Assembly (NCBI RefSeq): GCF_000242615.2
Contig: NZ_KI912268.1
Location: forward strand, 2,751,911 to 2,815,910
Direction of reading: 5' to 3'
Length of the DNA stretch: 64,000 nucleotides
Source: Holophaga foetida DSM 6591
Lineage (GTDB): Bacteria; Acidobacteriota; Holophagae; Holophagales; Holophagaceae
Part shown: positions 35,057 through 43,163 of the stretch, piece after piece
Layout of the letters: each line of letters opens with the position of its first letter
How positions within the stretch are numbered: position 1 is the stretch's first letter
The notes under the pieces: model-generated
Seen by the model: only the letters and a program-made list of their open reading frames with translations
Told to the model about the DNA's origin: nothing
The model's database searches: none
Position numbers and translations under genes: made by a program

Positions 35057-36618
35057 ACAACCGAAATATGGTGGCCTTCGTCGTCAGCATGGTGGTCCTC
35101 TTCGGGGCCTATACCTTGGTGATGAAGCGGTTCTATCCTCAGCAGCCCGAGCCCGCGGCCGTGGTCCAGAAGGCGGAGGCTCCTGCCCAGCCCAAGGCCC
35201 AGGCTCCGGTGCCTGCGTCCCCGTCTGCTGCGGATCCGCGCCTTGCGGACCCCCGGAACACGGTGACGGTGGAATCCAACGATCTGCGGGTGAGCTTCCG
35301 GGCCCAGGATGGCGCCATCCAGCAGGTGGAGTGGAAGGCCGATGGCACCCCCTTCCTGCCCAGTCTGCAGGCAGACGGTTCATCCAAGGACTTCCCCGGC
35401 CTCGGCGGCGTTCCCTCGGTGCGCTTCGAGGGCACCCCTGAGATCCAGAGCACCCCCGATGGCAAGGCCATCAGCTTCCGCACCGCCCAGGGGGACCGTC
35501 TGGAATACCAGATCCCTGCGAAGGGCTTTGTGCTGGGTGTGAACTGGACCGCCGCCAAGGGCGCTCCCATGAATCTCATCGCCAGGCCCCAGGACGAGAA
35601 GGAGGCCCACCGTCTGGGCCGCGTCTTCACCCTGGGTGAGAGCTCCATCACGTCCGTGAACTGGATGGACATGATGAAGGACCCCTTCTTCAGCTTCGTG
35701 GGCGCCAAGCGCAAGGTCCTGCCCGATGCCACCAGCCGCGTGGGCATGGATGCCGGTCTTGAGAAGACCGCCAGCCGCCAGGGCACCCACTACTTCGCTG
35801 CCATCTGGGAGCTGGGCCAGACCGCCGAGCGGGACCCGCAGATGGGCTACACCGCCCGTCCCGACGCCCAGGGGAAGCTGAGTGCGAAGCTCTTCCTTGG
35901 TCCCAAGCAGGCCGAGGCGCTCTCCGGTTTCGGCAAGCCCTACACCAAGGTTCTGGACTTCGGCTTCTTCGGTCTGGTCTCCCAGGTCCTCTTCTGGATC
36001 CTGCGCATGATCCAGAGTGTGATCCCCAATTGGGGTTGGGCCATCCTGGTCTTCTCCCTGCTGCTGCGCCTGGTTCTCTGGCCGCTGAATACCAAGACCA
36101 CCGTCAGCATGATTCGCATGAAGGAGCTGGAACCCCATCAGAAGGCCCTTCAGGCCAAGTATGAGAAGTTCGGCAACGACATGACCAAGAAGGCCGAGAT
36201 GCAGAAGGAACTGATGGCCTTCTACAAGAAGAACGGCCACAACCCCATGGGCGGATGCCTCCCCATGCTGTGTCAGATGCCGGTATTCCTGGCCCTCTGG
36301 TCCATGCTCAACGCCGTTTATGAGCTGCGCCACGCCCACTTCGCACTCTGGCTCACCGACCTCTCCGCCAAGGATCCCTTCTACATCCTGCCCATCCTCC
36401 TGGGTGTCACCATGGTGGCCCAGCAGCTCATGACCCCCGCCACCGGTGATGCCATGCAGCGCAAGATGATGCTGTTCATGATGCCCGCCATGATGGTCTT
36501 CTTCTTTGCGACCACTCCGGCTGGTCTCTGCCTCTATTACCTGATCTTCAATCTGGTGGGCATGGGCCAGACCTGGTGGCTCACCAAGACCTACAAGTCC
36601 AAGCCCATCGTGGTCTGA
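35053..36618 (+). CDS. yidC: Membrane protein insertase YidC
   Basis: Start ATG 35053 overlaps the rnpA stop. The 521-residue Gram-negative type YidC has an N-terminal membrane anchor (MVAFVVSMVVLFGAYTLVM), a Pro/Ala linker, the periplasmic P1 domain (about 60-300) and five-TM insertase core including GWAILVFSLLLRLVLWPLNTK, PMGGCLPMLCQMPVFLALWS and FMMPAMMVFFFATTPAGLCLYYL. It inserts proteins into the inner membrane alone or with Sec. The large P1 domain supports a diderm host. Confidence 0.96.
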   Translation: MNNRNMVAFVVSMVVLFGAYTLVMKRFYPQQPEPAAVVQKAEAPAQPKAQAPVPASPSAADPRLADPRNTVTVESNDLRVSFRAQDGAIQQVEWKADGTPFLPSLQADGSSKDFPGLGGVPSVRFEGTPEIQSTPDGKAISFRTAQGDRLEYQIPAKGFVLGVNWTAAKGAPMNLIARPQDEKEAHRLGRVFTLGESSITSVNWMDMMKDPFFSFVGAKRKVLPDATSRVGMDAGLEKTASRQGTHYFAAIWELGQTAERDPQMGYTARPDAQGKLSAKLFLGPKQAEALSGFGKPYTKVLDFGFFGLVSQVLFWILRMIQSVIPNWGWAILVFSLLLRLVLWPLNTKTTVSMIRMKELEPHQKALQAKYEKFGNDMTKKAEMQKELMAFYKKNGHNPMGGCLPMLCQMPVFLALWSMLNAVYELRHAHFALWLTDLSAKDPFYILPILLGVTMVAQQLMTPATGDAMQRKMMLFMMPAMMVFFFATTPAGLCLYYLIFNLVGMGQTWWLTKTYKSKPIVV

Positions 36619-36633
36619 TTTTCGGGAGGAAAC

Positions 36634-37098
36634 ATGCGCAAGAACTCCGCAAGCCTTGATGCCCTTCCCGAGCTGGCCACCCGCTGGTGCTCCGACCTGG
36701 GACTGAGTGTGGAGGCCCGCTTCGAGCCCTCGGGCGATGACGAGCTCTTCCCCAACCGCCTGGTGCTGGACGGCCCCGACGCCCAATGGCTGGCGGCCAA
36801 CAAGGGGGCTGGCCTGGACGCTCTCCAGTTCCTGCTCCACGAGGCCCAGGGCCAGCGCGAGGAGTCCAAGCTGGCCTACCTGGATGCCCAGGGTGCCCGC
36901 CTCTTCCGCATGAAGGAAGTCAAGGCCATGGCGGGGTTTGCCATCCAGCAGGCCCGCAGCCTGGGCAGCTACCGCTTCTCCAGCCTCACCCCCCGGGAGC
37001 GCCGCTGGGTCCACATGGTCGTGGCCCGGGAAGAAGGGCTCAGCACCGAGAGCGAAGGCACCGGCAACATCAAGGCACTGAAGGTGTTCCGGGCCTAG
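36634..37098 (+). CDS. jag: Jag/KhpB-type KH-R3H RNA-binding protein
   Basis: The 154-residue protein lacks the N-terminal Jag domain and starts directly with a KH-like stretch (LVLDGPDAQWLAANKGAGLDALQFLLHEAQG, the GxxG/L-LAL helix pattern) followed by the R3H segment LTPRERRWVHMVVAREEG. The position right after yidC is conserved. KhpB-type proteins bind small RNAs or mRNA and affect cell elongation. The start follows GGGAGG. Confidence 0.88.
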   Translation: MRKNSASLDALPELATRWCSDLGLSVEARFEPSGDDELFPNRLVLDGPDAQWLAANKGAGLDALQFLLHEAQGQREESKLAYLDAQGARLFRMKEVKAMAGFAIQQARSLGSYRFSSLTPRERRWVHMVVAREEGLSTESEGTGNIKALKVFRA

Positions 37099-37107
37099 GA
37101 AGCAAGG

Positions 37108-37176
37108 CTCACGCGGAGACGCGGAGGGCGCGGAGAAGAGTGCCTTTTCTCCGCGCCCTCCGCGTCTCCGCGTGAG
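37108..37176. repeat. Perfect 30-bp palindrome of GCGGAG units between jag and mnmE
   Basis: The arms 37108-37137 and 37147-37176 are exact reverse complements with a 9-nt loop. Each arm is built of three GCGGAG units at 9-nt spacing, preceded by CTCAC. TTTTT follows four bases after the right arm, so on the plus strand it could also act as a terminator. Related copies lie at 8202, 38190 and 50315. Confidence 0.9.
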
Positions 37177-37197
37177 ACCGTTTTTGTTGGTGAAGAT

Positions 37198-38523
37198 GTG
37201 ACGACCCAGCCCATTGCCGCCCCCGCCACCCCGCTGCTCCCCAGTGCCGTGTCCATCGTTCGGGTGTCGGGGACTGACTTGCATGCCTTTCTGGAGCCCT
37301 GGATCTCTCTTCCGGAGCCCCGGCAGGCGGTCCTGCGCTGGCTCTGCTGGGGGGGCTACCGGGAGCGTGCTCTGGTGCTCTTCTTCCCGGGGCCCGGGAG
37401 CTACACCGGAGAGGATCTGGTGGAGTTCCAGGTCCATGGGAACCCCCTGCTGGTGCACCGCCTGCTGGAGCATCTGGCCAGCCTGGGGATCCGCTTGGCG
37501 GAGCCCGGTGAGTTCACTCGGCGCTCCCTCCTGAATGGGAAACAGGGACTCCTGGAGGCCGAGGCCCTGCGGGACATGATCGCCGCCGCCACCGATACCC
37601 AGCTCCGGGAGGCCCAGGCCAGGAGTGGGGGCGTGCCCGCTTGGCTGAGCGCCGCCAGGGCGGCCATCGCCCCCTGGATGGCCCGGGCCGAGGCCGCGGT
37701 GGACTATGGCGAGGAGGAGGGCATCGCCCTCGATCTGCCGGAGATGCTCGGCGGGCTGGAACCTTTGCGCAGGGTCTTCCGCGCGGAGCAGGAGCGCTCC
37801 CGGGCCGCGGGCTGGCTCCGGGACGGTATCCGCATCGCCCTGGTGGGGCGCCCCAACGCCGGGAAGAGCACCCTCTTCAACAGACTGGCAGGGGAGGACC
37901 GGGCCATCGTCACCGAGATCCCAGGCACCACCCGGGATGTGCTGGAGGTGCGCTGCGAGTGGGCGGGCCTGCCCCTCTACCTCTTCGATACGGCGGGGCT
38001 GCGGGAGACGGAGGATCCGGTCGAGCGTCTCGGGGTGGCCCGGGTCGCGGCGGTGCTGGAGAAGGTGGACCTCATCCTCCACCTCATCCCGGCCGCGGAC
38101 CCCGGCCCCGATCCCGAGATCCTGGAGCGCCTCGCCCCCTTCTCGGGGAAGGTCCTGGAGCTGCGGACCTTCGGGGATCAAGGATCGGAATCACGCGGAG
38201 GCACGGAGTACGCGGAGAAACGGACCGTGTCTGCCCTGACTGGAGATCTGAGCGTTCTTGAGGAATCCCTGCGTGAGCGCTTCCTTGGCGGCCAGGCCCC
38301 CGATGCCTGCCTTGGCGCCCTGGCCAGCCAGCGCCAGCGGGAACTCCTGGACGAGTTGGTGCTCCAGTTGGAGATCCTCTACCAGCTTCCGGACAATCCG
38401 CCTCCTGAGATGCCTGCCTCGCTATTGCAGGGGCTCTGGGCCTTGCTGCTGCGCCTCACAGGGGAGGACCGCGCCGAGGCGGCCCTGGATCAGGTGTTTG
38501 CGGGATTCTGTCTGGGGAAGTGA
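37198..38523 (+). CDS. mnmE: tRNA modification GTPase MnmE, with repeat-derived loop and degenerate G4
   Basis: The start is GTG 37198. The 441-residue protein has the N-terminal folate-binding domain (AVSIVRVSG, GSYTGEDLVEFQVHGN, PGEFTRRSLLNGKQGLLEAEAL), a helical domain, an inserted G domain with G1 GRPNAGKS (217-224), TTRD (244-247), G3 DTAGL (264-268), G5 SALTG (345-349) and the C-terminal FCLGK. G4, normally NKxD, reads TFGD (324-327), and residues 331-342 are encoded by a dispersed repeat. With MnmG it makes the wobble-uridine cmnm5 modification; K-loop and catalytic parts otherwise look intact. Confidence 0.93.
   Translation: MTTQPIAAPATPLLPSAVSIVRVSGTDLHAFLEPWISLPEPRQAVLRWLCWGGYRERALVLFFPGPGSYTGEDLVEFQVHGNPLLVHRLLEHLASLGIRLAEPGEFTRRSLLNGKQGLLEAEALRDMIAAATDTQLREAQARSGGVPAWLSAARAAIAPWMARAEAAVDYGEEEGIALDLPEMLGGLEPLRRVFRAEQERSRAAGWLRDGIRIALVGRPNAGKSTLFNRLAGEDRAIVTEIPGTTRDVLEVRCEWAGLPLYLFDTAGLRETEDPVERLGVARVAAVLEKVDLILHLIPAADPGPDPEILERLAPFSGKVLELRTFGDQGSESRGGTEYAEKRTVSALTGDLSVLEESLRERFLGGQAPDACLGALASQRQRELLDELVLQLEILYQLPDNPPPEMPASLLQGLWALLLRLTGEDRAEAALDQVFAGFCLGK
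38190..38223 (+). repeat. GCGGAG-family repeat inside mnmE
   Basis: Three GGAG units at 8- and 9-nt spacing, preceded by TCAC, lie within the coding sequence and encode ESRGGTEYAEKR (331-342). Aligned to the left arm of the palindrome at 37108, it differs by one deletion and a few substitutions. Confidence 0.75.
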
Positions 38524-38576
38524 CGCAAAATACCGTCAAATTTTGCACATTTGGTTATCGGCTTGCTTCCGCCAAG

Positions 38577-38611
38577 TCGTTCAGGTCTCCGCCATGGGAG
38601 AGGATCGGTGA
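38577..38611 (+). repeat. 35-nt repeat, copy 1 (after mnmE)
   Basis: TCGTTCAGG, CTCCGCCATGG and CGGTGA form a 35-nt segment that recurs at 53088-53122 with four mismatches. Both copies lie shortly after the stop of a plus-strand gene and in front of another repeat family. No open frame crosses either. Confidence 0.75.
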
Positions 38612-38624
38612 AAAAACAGAATCA

Positions 38625-38788
38625 GCCGCGGATAAATTAGATACACGCGGATCAAAGAAGTCCACCTGGGCGCCTACCCCTTGCTGAACGCGGGCGGCTT
38701 TGCCGTCCGCCCCCGCGTTGCGGGGCAGCCCCAGGTGCCCCGCCCATAGACCATTTCTTTATCCGCGTTTATCCAATTTATCTGCGGC
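38625..38788. repeat. 28-bp inverted repeat element with structured core (MITE-like)
   Basis: The arms 38625-38652 and 38761-38788 match as reverse complements at 25 of 28 positions (built around GATAAATT and ACGCGGAT). Inside lie further complementary pairs, CACCTGGG (38663-38670) with CCCAGGTG, and AACGCGGGCGG with CCGCCCCCGCGTT, so the whole 164 bp could fold into one long hairpin. The right arm overlaps the 3' end of the DEAD-box helicase gene. No transposase is present. Confidence 0.75.
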
Positions 38789-39907
38789 CAACATGCTTTT
38801 CTCTTTGGCGATCTTTCGCCCCACCGTCTTCTCAATCAGTCGCAGGTGGGCCTCCTCTTCGGGGCTCACCAGGCTGATGGCGGTGCCATCCAGGCCCGCT
38901 CGGCCGGTGCGGCCGATCCGGTGCACATAGTCCCGCGCCGAGCGGGGCAGGTCGTAGTTGATCACGCAGGGAAGGCCGCTCACGTCGATGCCGCGGGAGA
39001 TGAGGTCGGTGGCCACCAGGACGCGCAGTCTCCCGCTCCTGAACTGCTGCAGGGCCTCGGTGCGGGCCCCCTGGGGCTTGTCGCCATGGATGGCAAGGGC
39101 GCGGACGCCGTTGTTGCCCAGCTTGCGCACCACGTTGTCGGCCTTTCTCCCCGAGGAGACGAAAACGAGCACCTGCGCCCAGGCTTCCCGTCCCAGAAGC
39201 TCCCGCAGGAAGGGGCCTTTGTCCTCCATGGGGAGGAGGTATGCCCTTTCCGTGATGGAAGCGGTGGGCCTTGGTGCGGTTTCCACCAGGATGTTCTGCG
39301 GCGTCCTGAGAAAGGCCTCGATGACCCCCTGGACGGCGGTGTTCATGGTGGCGGAGAAGAGGAGGGTCTGGCGCTTGGCGGGCAGCAACCCCACAAGCTC
39401 CTTCATCTCGTCCATGAATCCCAGGTCCAGCATCTTGTCGGCTTCATCGATCACCAGGTGTCGAACCCCACCCAGGCTCAGGGCGTTCCGGCCCACCAGG
39501 TCCAGCAGGCGCCCGGGGGTGGCCACCACCATGTCCGCTCCCCCGCGCAGGGCGAGCATCTGAGGGTTCACGGAAACCCCGCCGAAGGCTTTGCGTACCC
39601 TCAGGGTGATGGGCAGGTGTTTCGCCAGTTCGAGGGCCCTGTCACTCACCTGCATCGCCAGTTCCCGGGTTGGCACCAGCACCAGGGTCCTGGGTGCCGC
39701 CCGAGGAGGGGTCTTTGCCAGCAGGTGAAGGAGGGGAGCCAGGAAGGCAATGGTCTTCCCGGAGCCCGTTTCGGCCTGCACCACCAGATCATGACCTGCG
39801 AGCACGGCTGGGATCGCCTGTTCCTGCACCGGGAAGGGGCTTTCAAAGCCCAGGGCGGCAAAGGCGTTTCCAAGCTCGTGGCCGAGGGCGAGATGGGAGA
39901 AGGGCAT
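38759..39907 (-). CDS. DEAD-box RNA helicase (RhlE-like), C-terminus supplied by a repeat
   Basis: The 382-residue protein has motif Q (FSHLALGHELGNAFAALGFESP), motif I AETGSGKT, Ia PTRELAMQV, II VIDEADKMLD, III SATM, IV-V region with VATDLISRGIDVSGLPCVIN and VI HRIGRTGRAG: the complete RhlE/CshA-type core. There is almost no C-terminal extension: the last nine residues (AADKLDKRG) and the stop codon are encoded by the right arm of the inverted repeat, so an original basic tail may have been lost. Probable roles are ribosome assembly or RNA turnover. Confidence 0.93.
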   Translation of the reverse strand: MPFSHLALGHELGNAFAALGFESPFPVQEQAIPAVLAGHDLVVQAETGSGKTIAFLAPLLHLLAKTPPRAAPRTLVLVPTRELAMQVSDRALELAKHLPITLRVRKAFGGVSVNPQMLALRGGADMVVATPGRLLDLVGRNALSLGGVRHLVIDEADKMLDLGFMDEMKELVGLLPAKRQTLLFSATMNTAVQGVIEAFLRTPQNILVETAPRPTASITERAYLLPMEDKGPFLRELLGREAWAQVLVFVSSGRKADNVVRKLGNNGVRALAIHGDKPQGARTEALQQFRSGRLRVLVATDLISRGIDVSGLPCVINYDLPRSARDYVHRIGRTGRAGLDGTAISLVSPEEEAHLRLIEKTVGRKIAKEKSMLAADKLDKRG

Positions 39908-40052
39908 GATCGATCCTTGTGTGGGTTCCCGTGCTCTACATGCTCGCCTATTGTTCGGCTTCCAGCGATTAAAATGACTGTGGCTGGGAGCTTTGTGGAC
40001 TTTTGAGGCATCTCTGGATCAGATCCCCGGAACCTTTTGTGAAAGAATATTC

Positions 40053-40724
40053 ATGATTACCCATACCCTGCTTGCCCTATCACTTGCCGCCATTTCCTTG
40101 CCCGTCGCGAAGGTGAGCACCCAGCAGAAGGCCAGCTACCTCTATGGCCGTCGTCTCCTCCGATCCCTGGACAAGCAGGAGCTCGATGCGGCCATGGTGG
40201 CCCAGGGCCTGCTGGACGCCAAGGCCGGAAAGGTCTCGCTGTTCCCCGAGAAGGACACCCAGGCCAGTCTGGATGCCTGGGCCCGAGAGGCTGGCCAGCG
40301 CGAGACCTTGAAGCGCGAGGCCCACCTGAAGGCCAACAAGGCCTGGCTCACGGAGAACGCAGGGAAGCCGGGGGTCAGGACCACCGCCAGCGGCCTGCAT
40401 TACCGGGTGCTGAGCAGCGGTGCGGGGCCCCGCCCCACGGCTACGGATTCGGTGGTGGTGAACTACAGGGGCACCTTCCTCGACGGCAGGGTCTTCGGCT
40501 CCAGCGAGAAGCAGGAGGGGCGCACCCCACTGAAGGTGAACCAGGTCATCAAGGGCTGGGCAGAGGCCCTCCAGATGATGCAGGAAGGGGATATCTGGGA
40601 GCTCTTCGTCCCCGCCGAGCTGGCCTATGGCAATCAGGCCCCCGCCAACATCGGCCCCGACCAGGTCCTGCTCTACCGGGTCGAGCTTCTGGAGGTCGGG
40701 GAGAAGGCCCACGCGAAGCCCTGA
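40053..40724 (+). CDS. FKBP-type peptidyl-prolyl isomerase, exported (Mip/FkpA-like)
   Basis: Start ATG 40053 gives a signal peptide (ITHTLLALSLAAISLPVAK) and 223 residues; upstream codons would interrupt it. Residues about 25-110 form a helical dimerisation domain as in Mip/FkpA; the FKBP domain follows with SGLHYRVLSSGAGPRPTATD, VVVNYRGTFLDGRVFGSS and EALQMMQEGDIWELFVPAELAYG, carrying the conserved aromatic binding-pocket residues. It assists folding in the periplasm or at the surface. The ribosome binding site is weak (AAAGAA). A terminator for the convergent lipoprotein gene follows. Confidence 0.9.
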   Translation: MITHTLLALSLAAISLPVAKVSTQQKASYLYGRRLLRSLDKQELDAAMVAQGLLDAKAGKVSLFPEKDTQASLDAWAREAGQRETLKREAHLKANKAWLTENAGKPGVRTTASGLHYRVLSSGAGPRPTATDSVVVNYRGTFLDGRVFGSSEKQEGRTPLKVNQVIKGWAEALQMMQEGDIWELFVPAELAYGNQAPANIGPDQVLLYRVELLEVGEKAHAKP

Positions 40725-40751
40725 TCCCCTGTCCTTCATCAGACCATAAAA

Positions 40752-40777
40752 GAAGCCGGCCCCATCGGGCCGGCTTC
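40752..40777 (-). terminator. Intrinsic terminator of the lipoprotein gene
   Basis: A perfect 11-bp stem (GAAGCCGGCCC 40752-40762 / GGGCCGGCTTC 40767-40777) with a 4-nt loop. On the minus strand it is followed by TTTTATGG, so it is a good terminator for the leftward gene and a weaker one for the FKBP gene. Confidence 0.85.
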
Positions 40778-40801
40778 GCGGTGATGTGGCGGGTCCAGCG
40801 T

Positions 40802-42628
40802 TTACGAGATGGTCAGCTTGATGTTGCCGGTGTAGGTCCCCGCAACGATGTCAGTCTGGACGCCATCCACGGTCATCGTCACAGCGCCGCCGGTCTGCGC
40901 CATGATCTGGCCCGGCGTGGATACGGTCAGCTTGGACAGGTAGGAGGTTCCGGTGAGGGTCCAGGTGCTGTCGAGATCCAGGCTGACCATCACGCCATTG
41001 CCTACGACTGCGGAGGGGGTGACGGTCTCTTCGCTGAGGTAGCGGCGGGTGGAGGGGTAGATGTAGCCCCCGGCGGCCACATACTTGTTGGCCTGGGTGC
41101 CGGCGGAGATGACCCCGGTGATGTCTGCGTTGGTGAAGGTTAGGTTCAGGTTCTGGTCGCCGGTCCAGCGGGTGTTGTAGAGATCGCCGTTGACCTCCAT
41201 GTTGCTGAAGGTGGCGTTGACGGTGTCGGAGTTGATCGTGGCGGTGCTGATGGTGTCATCGTGGACCGGGACCACGGTGGGGACCAGGTAGGAGTCCGCC
41301 CACATGGTGTCGGTGCCGGGGCCGCCGGTGCCCATGCCCGCGTCATCGCTCTCCATCAGGTGGAAGATGACGCCGGTGTCGCTCACCAGGGTGGCGCCGT
41401 CCACCTTGAGGATGGGCTTGGCGACGTTGGAGACATCGCTCTTCACCAGGAACATGGTCTCGCCAGCGTGGAAGACCGTGCCGGACTTGATGTCCACGGT
41501 TCCGCCATCGTTCTTGTGCCACATGATGCCGAAGCGATCGGAGTTGGCGGTGGTGTTCCCCAGGACGTTGCCCTGGAAGGTGGCGCCGCAGAGGCCGTCG
41601 GCCACGATCAGCACAAAGTCCGGGACATCGAAGGTGCAGTGGGTGTAGGTGTTCTGGACTGCACCGTCGGCGTAGGAGCCGTAGCCGCTGGTGCCCGTGA
41701 AGTTGACGGTGGTGTCCTCGGCGGTGAGGGAGGCTCCGGTGGTGCAGCTGTCGGTGGAGAGGGCACCCCAGGACTCGGCGGTGACGCTGCAGTTCTTGTA
41801 GGTGACCTGGGCGGCCTCGAGCACGTTGGTGGCGCGGTTGTTGCCGTAGATGCCCAGCAGCCAGGGCACTTCCTTCATCAGGGGCGCGGAGACGCCGGCG
41901 GCTTCTTCCGTGGTGGCGCTGTTGCCGACGATGGTGGAGTTCTTGACCGTCATGACCGAGCTGCCGCCACCCCAGATGGCGGTGCGGATGCAGCCATCGG
42001 TGGTGATGTTGAGCTTGTCGGCCGTGACGTACGAGGTGCCGGTGCTCATGAGGGCGGCGCCATAGCCGGCGAAGTCGTTGCCGCCATTGCCGCTGAAGTT
42101 CATGGTGACGTCGTAGACCGTGTAGGGGTCCGTGGCGGTGCCCGTGGCGCCACCGATCATGATTCCGTTGAAGTAGTCACCCGCGGAGGTGACCGTGCCT
42201 CCCGTGGCGTAACTGCCGTTGTAGTCCACGTCGACCAGGGTGGATTCCACCGTCTTGCCCGGGACCACGGCGCCGTCTTCGACATAGAGGCCCATGCGGA
42301 AGGGGTGGGTGGTGCCCATGTAGGTAACGTCATGCTCATCGGTGACGTCCAGGACCACGGCCCCGGTGTAGGTCGTTCCGGACACGATGTTCCTTTCCAC
42401 GCCATCCACGGTCAGGGTCAGGCTCTGGCCGCTGGGGGCAGCCAGGGTCTCATAGGCGCCGACGGTCAGCGAACTGAGGGTCTGGGTGGAACTGATGGTG
42501 GTGGTGAAGGGGGTGGTGTCTTGGGTGCTTGTGGAGGAGGACGAGCCGCCGCAGGCCGTGAGGATGAAGAGCAGCGAAAGGGCGCTTCCGAGGGTGGCAA
42601 AGCCTGTCAGGTTCTTGGTTCTAATCAC
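40802..42628 (-). CDS. Large lipoprotein with beta-helix-like repeats, unknown function
   Basis: The 608-residue protein begins with a lipoprotein signal ending in LLFILTACGGSSSS (lipobox LTAC), then a Ser/Thr linker. The body is Gly/Thr/Asn/Asp-rich with repeated short strand patterns (STIVGNSATT, YKNCSVTAESWGALSTDS, THCTFDVPD), as in right-handed beta-helix or pectate-lyase-like surface proteins. TLTVDGVERNIVSGTTYTG near the start and TMTVDGVQTDIVAGTYTG at the end are clearly the same unit, so the helix is capped by similar modules. No catalytic motif is evident. It probably sits on the outer membrane. Confidence 0.75.
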   Translation of the reverse strand: MIRTKNLTGFATLGSALSLLFILTACGGSSSSTSTQDTTPFTTTISSTQTLSSLTVGAYETLAAPSGQSLTLTVDGVERNIVSGTTYTGAVVLDVTDEHDVTYMGTTHPFRMGLYVEDGAVVPGKTVESTLVDVDYNGSYATGGTVTSAGDYFNGIMIGGATGTATDPYTVYDVTMNFSGNGGNDFAGYGAALMSTGTSYVTADKLNITTDGCIRTAIWGGGSSVMTVKNSTIVGNSATTEEAAGVSAPLMKEVPWLLGIYGNNRATNVLEAAQVTYKNCSVTAESWGALSTDSCTTGASLTAEDTTVNFTGTSGYGSYADGAVQNTYTHCTFDVPDFVLIVADGLCGATFQGNVLGNTTANSDRFGIMWHKNDGGTVDIKSGTVFHAGETMFLVKSDVSNVAKPILKVDGATLVSDTGVIFHLMESDDAGMGTGGPGTDTMWADSYLVPTVVPVHDDTISTATINSDTVNATFSNMEVNGDLYNTRWTGDQNLNLTFTNADITGVISAGTQANKYVAAGGYIYPSTRRYLSEETVTPSAVVGNGVMVSLDLDSTWTLTGTSYLSKLTVSTPGQIMAQTGGAVTMTVDGVQTDIVAGTYTGNIKLTIS

Positions 42629-43163
42629 TTTGTGCTCCTTGGGTTTGGGTGGGTGCTCATATGGACACCTGTAGAAGGCCTACAGGCGCGGGGTTTCATG
42701 CGTTCCGATATCTTTTTGATGTCGCGACACTTGTTTAATGGATTATCGGATCCTGTTCGCCAGGCTAGTTCCTGAAAATTTAAAAATAAGACGAATGGTG
42801 TTTTTTGATCGCCAAAACGCATTTTTACGGGGGTCGTATGGTTGTTTGTGGAAGGGTAATGTTGCCGTATCCGAGTCGGACTGTTGGCTATATTTGCGGA
42901 GCAATGTATTTGTATATGCAATGAGTGTGACGACAACTTTAATTTTGATTTCTTCAAACAAATAAATTGTTATTTTGTATTATTATTGATGTGTCTGATT
43001 GATTTTGGAGCCCATCCTGGCCGTTCCTGGATGGCTCTCCGATAGCGTTTCACGCTGCTTGGGGGCCAGCAGGGCTGAGTTCGCTCCTTCGACGTGAGAG
43101 CGTCTGGGACTGCTCCGCGATCCTGCACGGGCTTTGGCATACACTTCTTTCCAGGGAGTCTCC
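42629..43163. other. Long AT-rich divergent intergenic region, no gene seen
   Basis: These 535 bp separate the lipoprotein gene (leftward) from gatB (rightward). Bases about 42740-43000 are strikingly AT-rich compared with everything around them. Two short overlapping frames lie there but neither has a ribosome binding site or family resemblance. A 7-bp hairpin (CCTGTAG 42668-42674 / CTACAGG 42680-42686) is about 40 nt before the lipoprotein start, and an imperfect GAGCC/GGCTC hairpin occupies 43008-43037. It probably holds both promoters; no confident -10/-35 pair can be assigned. Confidence 0.6.

Noticed and set aside
42738..42965. Two overlapping 72-75-codon frames in the AT-rich intergenic region
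   Set aside because: No ribosome binding site, no family resemblance, and AT-rich random sequence explains the amino-acid composition.
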